Positions 4,925 to 5,154 of a DNA stretch of 5,154 nt are shown here, in pieces. The notes beneath the pieces were generated by a model that did no database searches, was not told the DNA's origin, and saw nothing but the letters and a program-made list of their open reading frames with translations. Numbering within the stretch: the first letter of the stretch is position 1; each line of letters begins with the position of its first letter. Source of the stretch: Candidatus Gallimonas intestinigallinarum (GTDB lineage Bacteria; Bacillota_A; Clostridia; Christensenellales; Borkfalkiaceae); NCBI GenBank assembly GCA_019116405.1, contig DXBS01000104.1:1-5154 (forward strand), written 5' to 3'. The position numbers and the translations under genes are program-made.

Positions 4925-5154
4925 ATGAAACAGACGCATCGGATGATACGGCCGGTATCCGACCTCAGAAACAATTTTGCAGATATTTCACGTACCGTGC
5001 ACGAGACGCAGCAGCCCGTGTTTCTGACCAGGAACGGCTTCGGGGATATGGTCGTTCTGAGCATGGAATGTTATGACGAGCTGCGGCTCGACAGCGAGAT
5101 CTATCTGAAACTTGCCGAAACGGAACGCAACGAGAGTGAACAAAAGCGCTATAC
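4925..5154 (+). CDS. Phd/YefM-family antitoxin, cut by the window edge
   Basis: The first 76 codons of a type II antitoxin are present; the 3' end is beyond the window. After KQTHR, the segment MIRPVSDLRNNFADISR (7-23) is the Phd/YefM DNA-binding and dimerisation start. QQPVFLTRNGFGDMVVLS (29-46) and MECYDEL (47-53) are the usual following strands and helix. The polar helical end (LKLAETERNESEQKRY) would begin the toxin-binding tail. The protein should dimerise, neutralise a RelE/ParE- or Doc-type toxin, and repress its own promoter through the palindrome at 4882-4899. The toxin gene is expected directly downstream. Family assignment is firm; the toxin type cannot be told. Confidence 0.92.
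   Translation, partial: MKQTHRMIRPVSDLRNNFADISRTVHETQQPVFLTRNGFGDMVVLSMECYDELRLDSEIYLKLAETERNESEQKRY

Noticed and set aside
3965..4939. 324-codon open frame on the minus strand over mazF and the GNAT gene
   Set aside because: The plus strand encodes two clear families here, and the antisense product resembles nothing and has no ribosome binding site.

Overview
The window looks like a piece of the chromosome of a GC-rich, Gram-positive anaerobe of the Bacillota, most likely class Clostridia. The support is a MazF that closely resembles Bacillus NdoA/EndoA, a BspA-type leucine-rich-repeat lipoprotein, a GNAT subfamily common in Firmicutes, a textbook AGGAGG ribosome binding site, and near-consensus sigma-A promoters (TTGACA / 17 bp / TATAAT or TAAAAT). 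Genus and species cannot be told from this sequence.

Layout, left to right. Positions 1-371 hold no convincing gene. Positions about 62-200 are rich in stem-loops and look like a dispersed intergenic repeat or a structured leader. A possible leftward promoter lies at 246-274, and the terminator of the next gene is at 295-324. A cation diffusion facilitator transporter occupies 372-1475 on the minus strand. Its metal-site residues (N45, D49, D153, D157) suggest Mn(II) efflux, and its consensus promoter (1486-1514) places the transcript start almost on the ATG. Positions 1476-1713 are a divergent intergenic region. A secreted BspA-like lipoprotein of 679 residues runs from 1714 to 3753 on the plus strand and is built from about fourteen 23-residue repeats plus three longer islands. 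A 14-bp GC hairpin (3775-3805) follows it.

The right third is stress and toxin-antitoxin territory. A MazF/NdoA-type mRNA interferase (3939-4298) has no recognisable antitoxin next to it; two tiny ORFs linked by ATGA overlaps stand in that place. A GNAT acetyltransferase (4349-4855) has its own strong promoter, which would start transcription at or next to its ATG. A long hairpin overlaps its stop codon. Last comes the start of a Phd/YefM-family antitoxin (4925 to the window edge), whose promoter contains a perfect 18-bp palindromic operator. Its toxin should lie just beyond the window.

The genes do not form one pathway: metal export, a surface or adhesion-type lipoprotein, and an accessory cluster of TA genes and an acetyltransferase. 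I see no clear evidence of a wholly new system. The points most worth checking are the two predicted leaderless promoters, the antitoxin-less mazF with its chained leader ORFs, the structured leader at the left end, and the palindromic antitoxin operator.
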